Shown: positions 1 through 7,212, numbered from the stretch's first letter. The stretch is 23,895 nucleotides of DNA from JBFGCT01 sp041581055 (GCA_041581055.1 JBFGCT010000048.1:1-23895), one strand, 5' to 3'. Notes: generated from the sequence alone by a model not told the origin. A program made the numbers and translations.

Positions 1-24
1 AGCCCGCGACCGCGATCGCGGGCT
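1..24. terminator. GC-rich hairpin, probable terminator of an off-window gene
   Basis: Positions 1-9 and 16-24 are perfect inverted repeats (9 bp, AGCCCGCGA/TCGCGGGCT) around a 6-nt loop. There is no long T-tract, as is usual in high-GC actinobacteria. It probably ends a gene lying left of the window. Positions 25-280 hold no gene I can support on either strand. Confidence 0.55.
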
Positions 25-280
25 TCGTCGGTCGAGGTCGTTCCGGACCCGATCACGATTCGGTCGCGGCCGGTCGCGGCCCCGTCGCGTCCCGGTCGGC
101 GATGTGTCGTAGCACCCCCCGAGAATGACAACCGTGTCCTTTGCGTGACGCTCGTGTTGCGATTTCATGACGAAAGGAGTAGAAACGGTCGGACCAGTCG
201 GCCCGACACCTGTCGCGTCGAAACGAACGATGCGATCCGAGCGGGGCCGACCCGCTCGCGCGACAGGCGGTCACGATCGA

Positions 281-1717
281 ATGAGCACTGAGCAGAACGA
301 TTTCTGGGGTGACGACCCCGCGTGGAGCGCCGGGCGCGCCCGCCCGCCCCGCACCGGCCCGGCGATCGGCGCGACGGTGCGGTCGTGGTGGTCTTCGGTG
401 CTCGGCGGTGGGACCACGGCCAGCCGCCACCACGGGGTGGCCTCGGGACCGGCGGCCGACCCCACCGACCCGGCCGGCGCGTTCGACGGCGGCACCGGCG
501 ACGTCACCGGAGACTTCACCGACGACGGGTTCCGGCCCTCGGTATTCGACGCCGACGCGTTCGACGACGACCTGTCCGGGTCCGACCCGATGGGCACCGA
601 CCTGTTCGACACGAACCCGACCACCGAAGTCCCGGTGGTCAGCGTGGCCCAACCACGGACCGCGTGGGACGCCGACTGGAACGTGTCCGACGATGCCGCT
701 CCCGGCCCGGTCGACCCGCTGATCGCCCGGATGGGCGCGCTCGCCGTCGTCGTGACGCTGCTCATCCCGGTGGGGCTCAGCCTGCGCGGTGGTGGCGACG
801 CCGACTCGATCGAGTCGGCCGCCGTTCCCGAGACCACGCTCGGCGAGGCGCCGGACCCCACGGTCGTGATCGAGGCCACCTCGCCGCCGCCGGCCGACAC
901 CGGCGCGTCGGGTGAGACGTCATCTCCTCCCGCCGCCGTCGTGGTGACCGAGGCGCCCGACACCGTCGCCGAGGCGCCGGCGAGCGCGCCGGCGGACGAG
1001 GCCCCCGACAGCGAGTCGTCCGACACCACGGCGTCCAAGCTGGCCAGCGATGCGCCGGCCGCCGACGTCGGGCTCGCCGCGCCGGCCGCCGCCGGCGCCG
1101 GCGCCGACCGGATCGAGCCCGACTGCGCCATCGAGTACGAGGTCGTCGCCGGCGACTTCTGGATCCGGCTCGCCGACGGCGCCGGCGTGCCGCTCGACTC
1201 CCTGCTCGACGCGAACGGAGCGACGACACGGACGCCCCTGTTCCCCGGCGAGACGATCTGCCTGCCCGCCGGTGCGAAGACTCCGCCGCCGCCCGCGACC
1301 ACCACCACGGCGCCGACCACGACGGCGGCGCCGACCACGACGACCGCGCCGACGACCACGACCGCGCCGACCACGACGAGCGCGCCGACCACGACGAGCG
1401 CGCCGACCACGACGTCGGCCCCGCCGTCCGAGCCGCCCGGACCCGAGGCGGTCAAGCAGATCATCCGCGATGTGTGGCCCGACCACTTGGAGGACAAGGC
1501 GCTCCAGGTCGCCTACCGCGAGAGCCGGTTCGACCCCAACGCCGACAACAACTTCTGCTGCTACGGCGTCTTCCAGATCTACTGGACCGTGCACCGCGGC
1601 TGGCTCGACGAGATCGGCGTCACCTCGCTGCAGCAGCTCTTCGACGCCGAGACCAACACGCGAGCGGCGTACGCGCTCTACCAGCGTGCCGGCGGCTGGG
1701 GTCCCTGGGGCGGGTGA
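281..1717 (+). CDS. Membrane-anchored LysM protein with C-terminal transglycosylase/lysozyme-like domain
   Basis: A 478-residue protein read from the ATG at 281 (MSTEQNDFWGDDP). An in-frame ATG at 167 would add 38 residues; neither start has a convincing ribosome site, and the AAAGGAG at 173-179 is followed by no suitable start. Residues 1-146 are acidic and charged with no signal peptide. One membrane helix lies at about 151-168 (ALAVVVTLLIPVGLSL), so the rest is expected outside the membrane. A Pro/Ala/Thr-rich stalk leads to a LysM-like module (about 282-331, ending PGETICLPAG), then six APTTT-type hexapeptides, then a lysozyme-fold domain (about 389-478) with the YRESRFDP and YGVFQIYW blocks of transglycosylase-like proteins; E in YRESRFDP is the likely catalytic acid. 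The expected role is peptidoglycan binding and cleavage at the cell surface. The large N-terminal cytoplasmic part is unusual and I do not recognise it. Confidence 0.85.
   Translation: MSTEQNDFWGDDPAWSAGRARPPRTGPAIGATVRSWWSSVLGGGTTASRHHGVASGPAADPTDPAGAFDGGTGDVTGDFTDDGFRPSVFDADAFDDDLSGSDPMGTDLFDTNPTTEVPVVSVAQPRTAWDADWNVSDDAAPGPVDPLIARMGALAVVVTLLIPVGLSLRGGGDADSIESAAVPETTLGEAPDPTVVIEATSPPPADTGASGETSSPPAAVVVTEAPDTVAEAPASAPADEAPDSESSDTTASKLASDAPAADVGLAAPAAAGAGADRIEPDCAIEYEVVAGDFWIRLADGAGVPLDSLLDANGATTRTPLFPGETICLPAGAKTPPPPATTTTAPTTTAAPTTTTAPTTTTAPTTTSAPTTTSAPTTTSAPPSEPPGPEAVKQIIRDVWPDHLEDKALQVAYRESRFDPNADNNFCCYGVFQIYWTVHRGWLDEIGVTSLQQLFDAETNTRAAYALYQRAGGWGPWGG
1310..1417 (+). repeat. Six in-frame 18-bp repeats encoding APTTT[A/T/S]
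   Basis: Six consecutive 18-bp units (GCGCCGACCACGACGACC-like) encode the Thr/Pro linker between the LysM and lysozyme-like domains. Such repeats often vary in copy number by slippage. The linker is a likely O-glycosylated, wall-spanning spacer. Confidence 0.85.
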
Positions 1718-1780
1718 CCCGTCGACCCGCGGGCCGCTGATCTGTGGCGCAAGACCACCGAATCGGCGGGCGCCCACCCC

Positions 1781-1786
1781 TACACT
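1781..1786 (+). promoter_or_regulatory. -10 box of the tRNA-Arg promoter
   Basis: TACACT fits the actinobacterial TANNNT -10 consensus and lies 18 nt upstream of the mature tRNA 5' end, which leaves a short 5' leader. No good -35 is visible. The same hexamer precedes the aminotransferase gene at 3412. Confidence 0.5.
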
Positions 1787-1804
1787 GTGGGGCCAAACAG
1801 ACCA

Positions 1805-1880
1805 GCGCTCGTAGCTCAATGGATAGAGCACTTGACTACGGATCAAGCGGTTGGGAGTTCGACTCTCTCCGAGCGCGCCA
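1805..1880 (+). tRNA. tRNA-Arg(ACG)
   Basis: A complete 76-nt cloverleaf. The acceptor stem is GCGCTCG (1805-1811) with CGAGCGC (1870-1876), followed by discriminator G1877 and encoded CCA (1878-1880). The D arm is GCTC...GAGC. The anticodon stem CTTGA/TCAAG surrounds loop CTACGGA, with anticodon ACG at 1838-1840 (read as ICG, CGN Arg codons). The T loop is TTCGACT. The gene has its own upstream -10 box and a downstream hairpin. Confidence 0.97.
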
Positions 1881-1883
1881 GAT

Positions 1884-1914
1884 GCGGGGCGGTGCCGATG
1901 AGGCATCGCCCCGC
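1884..1914 (+). terminator. Terminator hairpin after tRNA-Arg
   Basis: A 13-bp stem (1884-1896 with 1902-1914, one G-T mismatch position) with loop GATGA starts 4 nt after the tRNA CCA end. No U-tract follows. It probably ends the tRNA transcript before the leader ORF and cyclase gene. Confidence 0.7.
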
Positions 1915-1963
1915 TCGCGTCGGGCGAAATGCGAACGCACATCACACCTGGGAGGGAATCGAG

Positions 1964-2056
1964 ATGACCACAGCCGGCGAGCGCTTCGTCGTGCTGACGT
2001 CGATCTCGCGACTTCTCCTCCAGTTCCGATCTGCGGGCGCGGATAGCCGCTCATGA
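1964..2056 (+). CDS. 30-residue leader peptide overlapping the diguanylate cyclase start
   Basis: A small ORF starts at the ATG at 1964 (MTTAGERFVVL...) behind one of the best ribosome sites in the window, GGGAGGG at 1950-1956 with a 7-nt spacer. Its TGA (2054-2056) overlaps the ATG of the cyclase gene (2053-2055) as ATGA, and the cyclase has no separate ribosome site of comparable strength. This geometry suggests translational coupling: ribosomes ending the leader would reinitiate on the cyclase. The peptide resembles no family I know and has a short hydrophobic stretch but no attenuator-like codon run. The function of the peptide itself is unknown. Confidence 0.6.
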   Translation: MTTAGERFVVLTSISRLLLQFRSAGADSRS

Positions 2057-3375
2057 GGTATGTCCGGTTGGCGGCTCTGATCGGCAGCCTCGTGCTCCTC
2101 GTCGCCACATCGGTCTCGTTGTTCAACCGCCGCGCCGAGCTGCGCAACGAGGAGGACCTCCGCGTCGTGGCCGCGTCGCTGAACGCGGAGGCAACGATCC
2201 AGTCGATGATCCTGCGCGCGCAGGCGGTGGCCGATGTCGCCGGCCCCGAGTCGAAGCCCGCCGAGATCGCGGCGTCGTTCGGCGATCGCGCCGACGCGTG
2301 TGTCAGTGGGCCGGCGACGTCGAGCTGCTCGGGTTCCGACCTGTCCGCGCTCGACGCGTTCGGGACCGCGTCGACGATCTCGTCGGCGCAGGGGGGACGG
2401 GCGGTCGCCGTCGCCGACGCGGCGAGCGCCTCCGTGCTCGTCGTCTCGCGGGCTGATCGCACGATCGTGGTGCAGCTCCCGGCCGACGTGTTCGTCGACG
2501 CCGTCCTGGAGAACGCGGTCGGCGGGGAGGACGCCGAGGTGGTCATCGTGCTGTCCGGGCGGTCGGCCGCCAGCGAACGGAGCAGGCCCGCCAACATCGA
2601 CGGGCGGCGCGTCGTCACCGCCGTCGACGGCGACTCGCTGGCGTCCGGCTCGGTCGTCGTCACGGCCAGCGTCGACGACGAGGTCGGGATCGCCGGCGAC
2701 TCACCGGTGTTGTTCGGCGCCCTTCTGGCGTTGGGCACCGTGCTCCTCGCGCTCGCCGGGTGGACGTTCCTCGTCGAGCGCCGCACGCTCGAGCGCCGTG
2801 CCACCACCGACGAGCTGACCGGCCTGATCAACCGCCGCGAGTTCGAGCAGGAGTGTGAGGAGGCGCTGATGATGGCCGAACGGTTCGGCACCGGCGTGTG
2901 CATCATGCTGATCGACCTCAACGGGTTCAAGCAGATCAACGACACGATGGGGCACCCGTTCGGCGACATCGTGCTCAAGGCGTGCGCCGAGCGCCTCACC
3001 AACGCGGTGCGCGACACCGACATCGTCGGACGGTGGGGCGGGGACGAGTTCGTCATCCTGCTCCCGGGGTTGGAGGAGGGGACCGCGGTGCGCAACAGCG
3101 CCGAGCGGCTCGCCACCGGCCTCAGCCGGACGCCGGTCGCCGGCGACGTGTACGTGTCGGCCAGTGTCGGCGCGGCGCTGTTCCCCCGGCACGGGCGGAC
3201 GTTCGAGGAGCTGATGCGCAACGCCGACGTCGCGATGTACGGCGCCAAGTCCGCCGGGGTCACGCTGCGCGTCGCCAATCCGGTCAGCTCCCCGGCGGGC
3301 GAGCGCGACGGCGACCCCCGACGGTACGACGGCCCGGACCGCCGCCGTGGCGCCCGGCGCGACAGCCGGGTCTGA
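2053..3375 (+). CDS. Membrane-bound GGDEF diguanylate cyclase
   Basis: A 440-residue protein predicted to make cyclic di-GMP from two GTP. A first membrane helix lies at about residues 5-24. It is followed by an extracytoplasmic sensor region of roughly 190 residues that contains two cysteines (DACVS...SSCSGSD) and matches no domain I can name. A second helix lies at about 217-240, then a short charged linker and a GGDEF domain (about 250-420). The catalytic motif is intact (GGDEF at 329-333), and an RxxD inhibitory site (RDTD, 320-323) sits exactly five residues upstream, so product feedback inhibition is expected. The C-terminal 25 residues are arginine-rich and probably disordered. Translation is probably coupled to the leader ORF by an ATGA overlap. 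No EAL or HD-GYP partner is in the window. Confidence 0.92.
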   Translation: MRYVRLAALIGSLVLLVATSVSLFNRRAELRNEEDLRVVAASLNAEATIQSMILRAQAVADVAGPESKPAEIAASFGDRADACVSGPATSSCSGSDLSALDAFGTASTISSAQGGRAVAVADAASASVLVVSRADRTIVVQLPADVFVDAVLENAVGGEDAEVVIVLSGRSAASERSRPANIDGRRVVTAVDGDSLASGSVVVTASVDDEVGIAGDSPVLFGALLALGTVLLALAGWTFLVERRTLERRATTDELTGLINRREFEQECEEALMMAERFGTGVCIMLIDLNGFKQINDTMGHPFGDIVLKACAERLTNAVRDTDIVGRWGGDEFVILLPGLEEGTAVRNSAERLATGLSRTPVAGDVYVSASVGAALFPRHGRTFEELMRNADVAMYGAKSAGVTLRVANPVSSPAGERDGDPRRYDGPDRRRGARRDSRV

Positions 3376-3393
3376 GCGCGGCGGCCGGAGACA

Positions 3394-3407
3394 CCCGCCC
3401 GGGCGGG
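3394..3407. promoter_or_regulatory. 14-bp perfect palindrome just upstream of the aminotransferase -10 box
   Basis: CCCGCCCGGGCGGG ends 4 nt before the TACACT box, where a -35 element would lie. It may be a regulator site, or a short terminator after the cyclase gene (stop at 3375). GC-rich palindromes of this size can occur by chance here. Confidence 0.3.
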
Positions 3408-3411
3408 CCCG

Positions 3412-3417
3412 TACACT
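3412..3417 (+). promoter_or_regulatory. -10 box of a leaderless promoter for the aminotransferase operon
   Basis: TACACT (TANNNT) lies 6 nt before the GTG start at 3424, and there is no ribosome site. That is the spacing of leaderless actinobacterial mRNAs, in which transcription begins at the start codon. Confidence 0.6.
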
Positions 3418-3423
3418 TCGCTC

Positions 3424-4608
3424 GTGCCCGTGGCCGACGACATCATGACCGGGAAGCTCGCCGGGTTCGGGACGACCATCTTCGCCGAGATGTCGGCGCT
3501 CGCCGTCGAGACCGGCGCGATCAATCTCGGGCAGGGGTTCCCCGACACCGACGGGCCGGCCGAGGTGCTCGACGCGGCGGTCGACGCGATCCGCTCCGGC
3601 ACCAACCAGTACCCGCCGCTGCTCGGCGCCCCGACGCTCCGCCGGGCGATCGCCGACCACCAGCAGCGGTGGTACGGCATCGAGCTCGACCCGGCGACGG
3701 AGATCGTGGTCACCGCCGGGGCGACCGAGGCGCTGGCCGGCGCGCTGCTCGGCATGCTCGACGCCGGCGACGAGGTCGTCCTCTTCGAGCCGATGTACGA
3801 CAGCTACCAGGCGTGCATCGCGCTCGCCGGGGCGCGGGCGGTTCCGGTGGTGCTGGCGCCTGGCGAAGACGGAACCTACGGGTTCGACCCTGACGAGCTG
3901 AGGTCGGCGGTCACGGCGGCCACGAAGGTGATCCTGCTCAACACCCCGCACAACCCGACCGGCAAGGCCTTCACCAGCGGCGAGCTGCGGCTGATCGCCG
4001 AGTTGGCACAAGAGCACGACCTGGTCGTGGTGACCGACGAGGTCTACGAGCATCTGCTGTTCGACGGCAACGAGCACATCCCGATCTCGACGCTGCCCGG
4101 CATGCGGGAGCGCACGCTGACGATCTCATCGGGCGGCAAGACGTTCCACACCACCGGCTGGAAGATCGGCTGGATGACCGGCCCCGCCCCGCTGGTCGCC
4201 GCCGCCCGAACCGCCAAGCAGTTCCTGACGTTCGTCAACGGCGCTCCGTTCCAGCCGGCGATCGCGGTCGGGCTCGGCCTGCCCGACGCGTACTTCGAGC
4301 GGCTCGCCGCCGATCTGCAGGCGGCTCGGGACCGGCTCGTCGAGGGCCTGCTCGTCGCCGGGTTCACGACGTTCGTGCCGGCGGGCACCTATTTCACGAC
4401 CGTCGACATCCGCTCGGTCGACCCGGCCGGCGACGGCATGGCGTTCTGCCGCTCGCTGCCCGACCGGTGCGGCGTCGTCGCCGTGCCCAACCAGGTGTTC
4501 TACGCCCGCCCCGAGCACGGACGGCACCTGGTCCGATTCGCCTGCTGCAAACGCCTCGACGTGATCGACGAGGCGGCTCGGCGGCTGGCGGCGGGGTTCG
4601 GCGCGTGA
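3424..4608 (+). CDS. PLP-dependent class I/II aminotransferase (methionine/glutamine transaminase-like)
   Basis: A 394-residue fold-type I aminotransferase of the usual family length. Visible hallmarks are NLGQGFPDTDGP near the N-terminus, YPPLLGAP, the PHNPTGKA substrate/cofactor loop, VVTDEVYEHL (Asp for the pyridine nitrogen) and SGGKTFHTTGWKIGW with Schiff-base K239. The opening IFAEMSALAVETGAINLGQGFPD block is typical of the YbdL/kynurenine aminotransferase branch, which uses methionine, glutamine and aromatic amino acids. The GTG start fits the leaderless promoter. The stop overlaps the next start (GTGA), and that next gene is an omega-amidase-like nitrilase, which supports glutamine as amino donor. 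N-succinyl-diaminopimelate aminotransferase is an alternative within the same superfamily. Confidence 0.88.
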   Translation: MPVADDIMTGKLAGFGTTIFAEMSALAVETGAINLGQGFPDTDGPAEVLDAAVDAIRSGTNQYPPLLGAPTLRRAIADHQQRWYGIELDPATEIVVTAGATEALAGALLGMLDAGDEVVLFEPMYDSYQACIALAGARAVPVVLAPGEDGTYGFDPDELRSAVTAATKVILLNTPHNPTGKAFTSGELRLIAELAQEHDLVVVTDEVYEHLLFDGNEHIPISTLPGMRERTLTISSGGKTFHTTGWKIGWMTGPAPLVAAARTAKQFLTFVNGAPFQPAIAVGLGLPDAYFERLAADLQAARDRLVEGLLVAGFTTFVPAGTYFTTVDIRSVDPAGDGMAFCRSLPDRCGVVAVPNQVFYARPEHGRHLVRFACCKRLDVIDEAARRLAAGFGA

Positions 4609-5390
4609 GCACGCTGCGCGTCGCCGCGATCCAGCACGACATCGTCTGGCACGACCGGGCCGCCAACTTCGGCCGGCTGGCGCCGATGATCGGCGGGGCG
4701 GCGGGCGGCGGCGCCCAGCTCGTCCTGCTGACCGAGACGTTCTCGACCGGCTTCTCGTTCGACACGCCCGGCATCGGCGAGCCGGAGGGCGGGCCGTCGT
4801 CGCAATTCCTGGCCGAACAGGCGGGCACGCACGGCATCTGGATCGGCGGGTCGTGCCCGGAGATCGCCCCCGAGGCGCCGGCCGATGATCAGCGCCCGTC
4901 CAACGTCTTCGTGCTCGCCGGCCCCGGCGGCGCCGTCCACCGCTACCGCAAGATCCACCCGTTCTCCCACGCCGACGAGGAGCGGTACGTCCGTGCCGGC
5001 ACCGAGTTCGTCACCGTCGAGGTCGGCGGCGTCCGGGTCAGCCTGTTCGTCTGCTACGACCTGCGCTTCGCCGACGAGTTCTGGGCGCTCGCCCGCGACA
5101 CGGACGCCTACCTGGTCGTCGCCAACTGGCCGAAGAAGCGGCGGCTGCACTGGTCGACGCTGCTGCGGGCGCGGGCGATCGAGAACCAGGCCTACGTCGT
5201 CGGCGTCAACCGGGTCGGGACGGGCGGCGCGCTCGAGTACTCCGGCGACAGCGCCGTGATCGACCCGCTCGGCGAGATCCTCGTCTCCGGCGCCGGCGGC
5301 GAGACCGTGCTCCACGCCGCCCTCGACTCCGACCACGTCGCGAGCACCCGCGACCACTTCCGGTTCCTCCAGGACCGCCGGCCGTCCTAG
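4605..5390 (+). CDS. Omega-amidase-like carbon-nitrogen hydrolase (nitrilase superfamily, YafV-like)
   Basis: A 261-residue protein from the GTG at 4605, which overlaps the aminotransferase stop (GTGA). The nitrilase triad is present: E44 (LTETFSTGF), K116 (RYRKIHPF) and C150 (VCYDLRF). The blocks VVANWPKKRRLHW, ARAIENQAYVVGVNRVG and YSGDSAVIDPLGEI match the YafV/NIT2 omega-amidase branch closely. That enzyme hydrolyses alpha-ketoglutaramate, the product of glutamine transamination, to 2-oxoglutarate and ammonia, making the preceding aminotransferase step irreversible. It is probably cytoplasmic, as no signal peptide is present. The substrate is inferred from subfamily motifs and operon position. 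The gene ends 51 bp before the palindrome array. Confidence 0.88.
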   Translation: MSTLRVAAIQHDIVWHDRAANFGRLAPMIGGAAGGGAQLVLLTETFSTGFSFDTPGIGEPEGGPSSQFLAEQAGTHGIWIGGSCPEIAPEAPADDQRPSNVFVLAGPGGAVHRYRKIHPFSHADEERYVRAGTEFVTVEVGGVRVSLFVCYDLRFADEFWALARDTDAYLVVANWPKKRRLHWSTLLRARAIENQAYVVGVNRVGTGGALEYSGDSAVIDPLGEILVSGAGGETVLHAALDSDHVASTRDHFRFLQDRRPS

Positions 5391-5441
5391 CGTCCTCGTC
5401 GGCTCGGCCCCCACCGGCCCCCACCCCGACCGGACGTCCCC

Positions 5442-5686
5442 GGTTTGTGTGACCGAACATGTCGACCTCGGACGTTTTCGGTCACACAAACCCGTATGGA
5501 GCGGGATGGGGCGGGTGAGGGCCAGTTCCGGTCGGCCCCGGTTTGTGTGACCGAACATGTCGACCTCGGACGTTTTCGGTCACACAAACCCGTATGGAGC
5601 GGATGGGGCGGGTGAGGGCCAGACCCGGTCGGCCCCGGTTTGTGTGACCGAACATGTCGACCTCGGACGTTTTCGGTCACACAAAC
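5442..5686. repeat. Three tandem 51-nt perfect hairpins (97-98 bp period) between convergent genes
   Basis: The copies lie at 5442-5492, 5540-5590 and 5637-5686. Each has a 15-16 bp perfect stem (GGTTTGTGTGACCGAA with TTCGGTCACACAAACC) and an identical 19-nt loop (5458-5476 in copy 1). The two spacers are nearly identical to each other (47 and 46 nt), so whole units were duplicated. The array separates the nitrilase gene (+) from the GNAT gene (-), whose last codons and TGA stop lie inside copy 3. A bidirectional terminator or a REP-like extragenic palindrome are the likely roles. It is not CRISPR: the repeats are long palindromes and the spacers are not unique. Confidence 0.9.
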
Positions 5687-6186
5687 GGGAGGGGGCGGGT
5701 CATGAGGGAGACCTCGCAGCCGTAGTCGGTGACCTGCCGGCCGACCTCGACGAACCCGAGCCGGGTGTGGAACGCCATCGACTGCGGGTTCGGCGGGTCG
5801 ACGTTGACCTCGAGCGTCAGCCGGGCCATCGTCGGATGGGCGGCCGCCAGGCGGCGGTCGAGCTCGGCGTACAGCAGCGCCCCGAGCCCCCGGCGCTGGA
5901 AGCGATCGTCGAACGCCACCCGGTCGAGGTACAGCGCGTCGTCGTAGCGCTCCATGAACCAGCGATAGTTGACCGACGCGTACGCCGATCCGGGGGCGAC
6001 GACGAGGCAGAACCCGGCGATCCCGCCGCCGGGGTCGGGCTCGACGACGAGCCCCAGCGCGCACTCGTCGACCAGCTCATCCCACCGCTCCCGGGCCAGC
6101 GAGCTCACCGCGGGGACGTTGGCCTCGTTGATCTGGTGGACGCGGTCGAGGTCGCCAGCGACGACGGGGCGGATGACGGCGGCCAC
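5677..6186 (-). CDS. GNAT-family N-acetyltransferase
   Basis: A 169-residue protein from the GTG at 6186 (VAAVIRPVVAGDLDRV). The GNAT fold is shown by the acetyl-CoA loop QRRGLGALLY preceded by YLDRVAFDDRF, and by NPQSMAFHTRLGFVEVGRQV near the C-terminus. It transfers an acetyl group from acetyl-CoA to an amine; the substrate cannot be read from sequence. The last residues (LPFV) and the TGA stop are encoded by the arm of the third palindrome, so the array has reached into, or supplied, the end of the gene. The gene is convergent with the nitrilase gene and divergent from msrA, with 93 bp between the two starts. Confidence 0.85.
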   Translation of the reverse strand: MAAVIRPVVAGDLDRVHQINEANVPAVSSLARERWDELVDECALGLVVEPDPGGGIAGFCLVVAPGSAYASVNYRWFMERYDDALYLDRVAFDDRFQRRGLGALLYAELDRRLAAAHPTMARLTLEVNVDPPNPQSMAFHTRLGFVEVGRQVTDYGCEVSLMTRPLPFV

Positions 6187-6267
6187 GGCCGCACGGTAAC
6201 CGACCTGCCCGGAGATGACCGATTGCGAACATTCGGGCCGGGCCGGGCCGGCCGAGCCAGGCGGGCG

Positions 6268-6273
6268 TATCCT
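6268..6273 (+). promoter_or_regulatory. -10 box of a leaderless msrA promoter
   Basis: TATCCT (TANNNT) lies 6 nt before the ATG at 6280. No ribosome site lies between, so transcription probably starts at or next to the start codon. Confidence 0.55.
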
Positions 6274-6279
6274 GGCCCC

Positions 6280-6936
6280 ATGCTGTTTCGCAGGAAGGCC
6301 GAGATGGTCGAGGAGAGCGAAGCCCTCCCCGGCCGCACCGATCAGACGATGCCGATTCCCGACGTGCACTACGTGAACGGCAACCCCCTCGTCGGGCCGT
6401 GGCCCGACGCGATGGGGCGCGCCGTGTTCGCGATGGGCTGCTTCTGGGGCGCCGAGCGCAAGTTCTGGGAGCTGGACGGCGTGTACTCGACCTTCGTTGG
6501 GTACGCCGGCGGCTACACGCCGAACGCCACCTACGAGGAGGTCTGCTCCGGCCGGACCGGGCACACCGAGGCCGTCGGCGTCGTCTACGACCCCGAGCTC
6601 GTGTCGTACGAGCGATTGCTCCAGGTGTTCTGGGAGAATCACGACCCGACCCAAGGCATGCGCCAGGGCAACGACACCGGCACCCAGTACCGCAGCGCGG
6701 CGTACTACACCTCCGACGACCAGCGGGGTGCCATCGAGTCGACGCGCGCGGCGTACCAGCGGCGTCTGGACGACGCCGGCCACGGCGAGATCACGACCGA
6801 GATCGCGCCGATCGACCCCGACACCGAGTTCTTCTACGCCGAGCCGTACCATCAGCAGTACCTGGCGAAGAACCCGGGCGGCTACTGCGGCATCGGCGGT
6901 ACCGGCGTCAGCTGCCCGATCGGGTTAGTGTCGTAA
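6280..6936 (+). CDS. msrA: Peptide methionine sulfoxide reductase MsrA
   Basis: A 218-residue protein from the ATG at 6280, chosen because a leaderless -10 box sits just upstream. It reduces methionine-S-sulfoxide in proteins and as the free amino acid, using thioredoxin. The GCFWGAERKFW motif carries catalytic C54. VGYAGGYTPNATYEEVCSGRTGHTEAV and the YHQQYLAKNPGGYCG tail are diagnostic. Candidate resolving cysteines are C203 and C212. Length and motif order are normal for MsrA, with about 45 extra N-terminal residues of the kind common in actinobacteria. No msrB is in the window. The nearby aminotransferase/omega-amidase pair may also handle methionine, but the two are separate transcription units. 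Confidence 0.95.
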   Translation: MLFRRKAEMVEESEALPGRTDQTMPIPDVHYVNGNPLVGPWPDAMGRAVFAMGCFWGAERKFWELDGVYSTFVGYAGGYTPNATYEEVCSGRTGHTEAVGVVYDPELVSYERLLQVFWENHDPTQGMRQGNDTGTQYRSAAYYTSDDQRGAIESTRAAYQRRLDDAGHGEITTEIAPIDPDTEFFYAEPYHQQYLAKNPGGYCGIGGTGVSCPIGLVS

Positions 6937-6953
6937 GCCAGTCCGCCAGGGGC

Positions 6954-6976
6954 CTCAACCTCTCAACCTCTCAACC
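6954..6976 (+). repeat. Three tandem 8-bp CTCAACCT repeats before the small-protein gene
   Basis: The repeat fills the space between the msrA stop (6936) and the AAGGAG ribosome site (6977-6982) of the next gene. It is a short simple repeat with no strand pairing, possibly an unstructured ribosome-loading region. Confidence 0.6.
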
Positions 6977-6993
6977 AAGGAGTACAAGCACAC

Positions 6994-7212
6994 ATGGGAA
7001 TTTTCGACAAGCTCAAGGGCATGATGGGCAAGGGCAAGGAATCCCTTGACGTCGACAAGGTCAAAGACGCGGCCGGCGACCTCAAGGACAAGGCCGACGA
7101 CCTCGTCGACGAGCACTCCGACAAGATCCCCGACGCCGTCGAGGGCGTCTACAACAAGGCGAGCGACGCGGCCGAGAAGGTCGTCCCCGGCGACGACGCC
7201 AGCGGCGGCTGA
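6994..7212 (+). CDS. Small MT0933/Rv0909-like protein (annotated antitoxin family)
   Basis: A 72-residue charged protein rich in Lys, Asp and Ala, starting MGIFDKLKGMMGKGKESLD and continuing with VKDAAGDLKDKADDLVDEHSD, probably amphipathic helices. The opening GIFDKLK and overall layout resemble the MT0933-like (Rv0909) family, which is annotated as antitoxin. No toxin gene adjoins it, so a toxin-antitoxin role is doubtful; CsbD-like stress proteins have a similar composition. It is preceded by AAGGAG with an 11-nt spacer and followed by a strong terminator, so it is either a highly expressed single gene or the last gene after msrA (57 bp upstream). Confidence 0.75.
   Translation: MGIFDKLKGMMGKGKESLDVDKVKDAAGDLKDKADDLVDEHSDKIPDAVEGVYNKASDAAEKVVPGDDASGG

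Noticed and set aside
53..652. Minus-strand ORF opposite the LysM protein
   Set aside because: It is Arg/Val/Gly-rich with no domain and follows the third-position GC bias of the plus-strand gene. It is an antisense shadow.
5442..5686. CRISPR-like repeat spacing
   Set aside because: Repeats are 51-nt full palindromes, only three in number, and the spacers are nearly identical to each other, so they are not acquired spacers. No cas genes are present.
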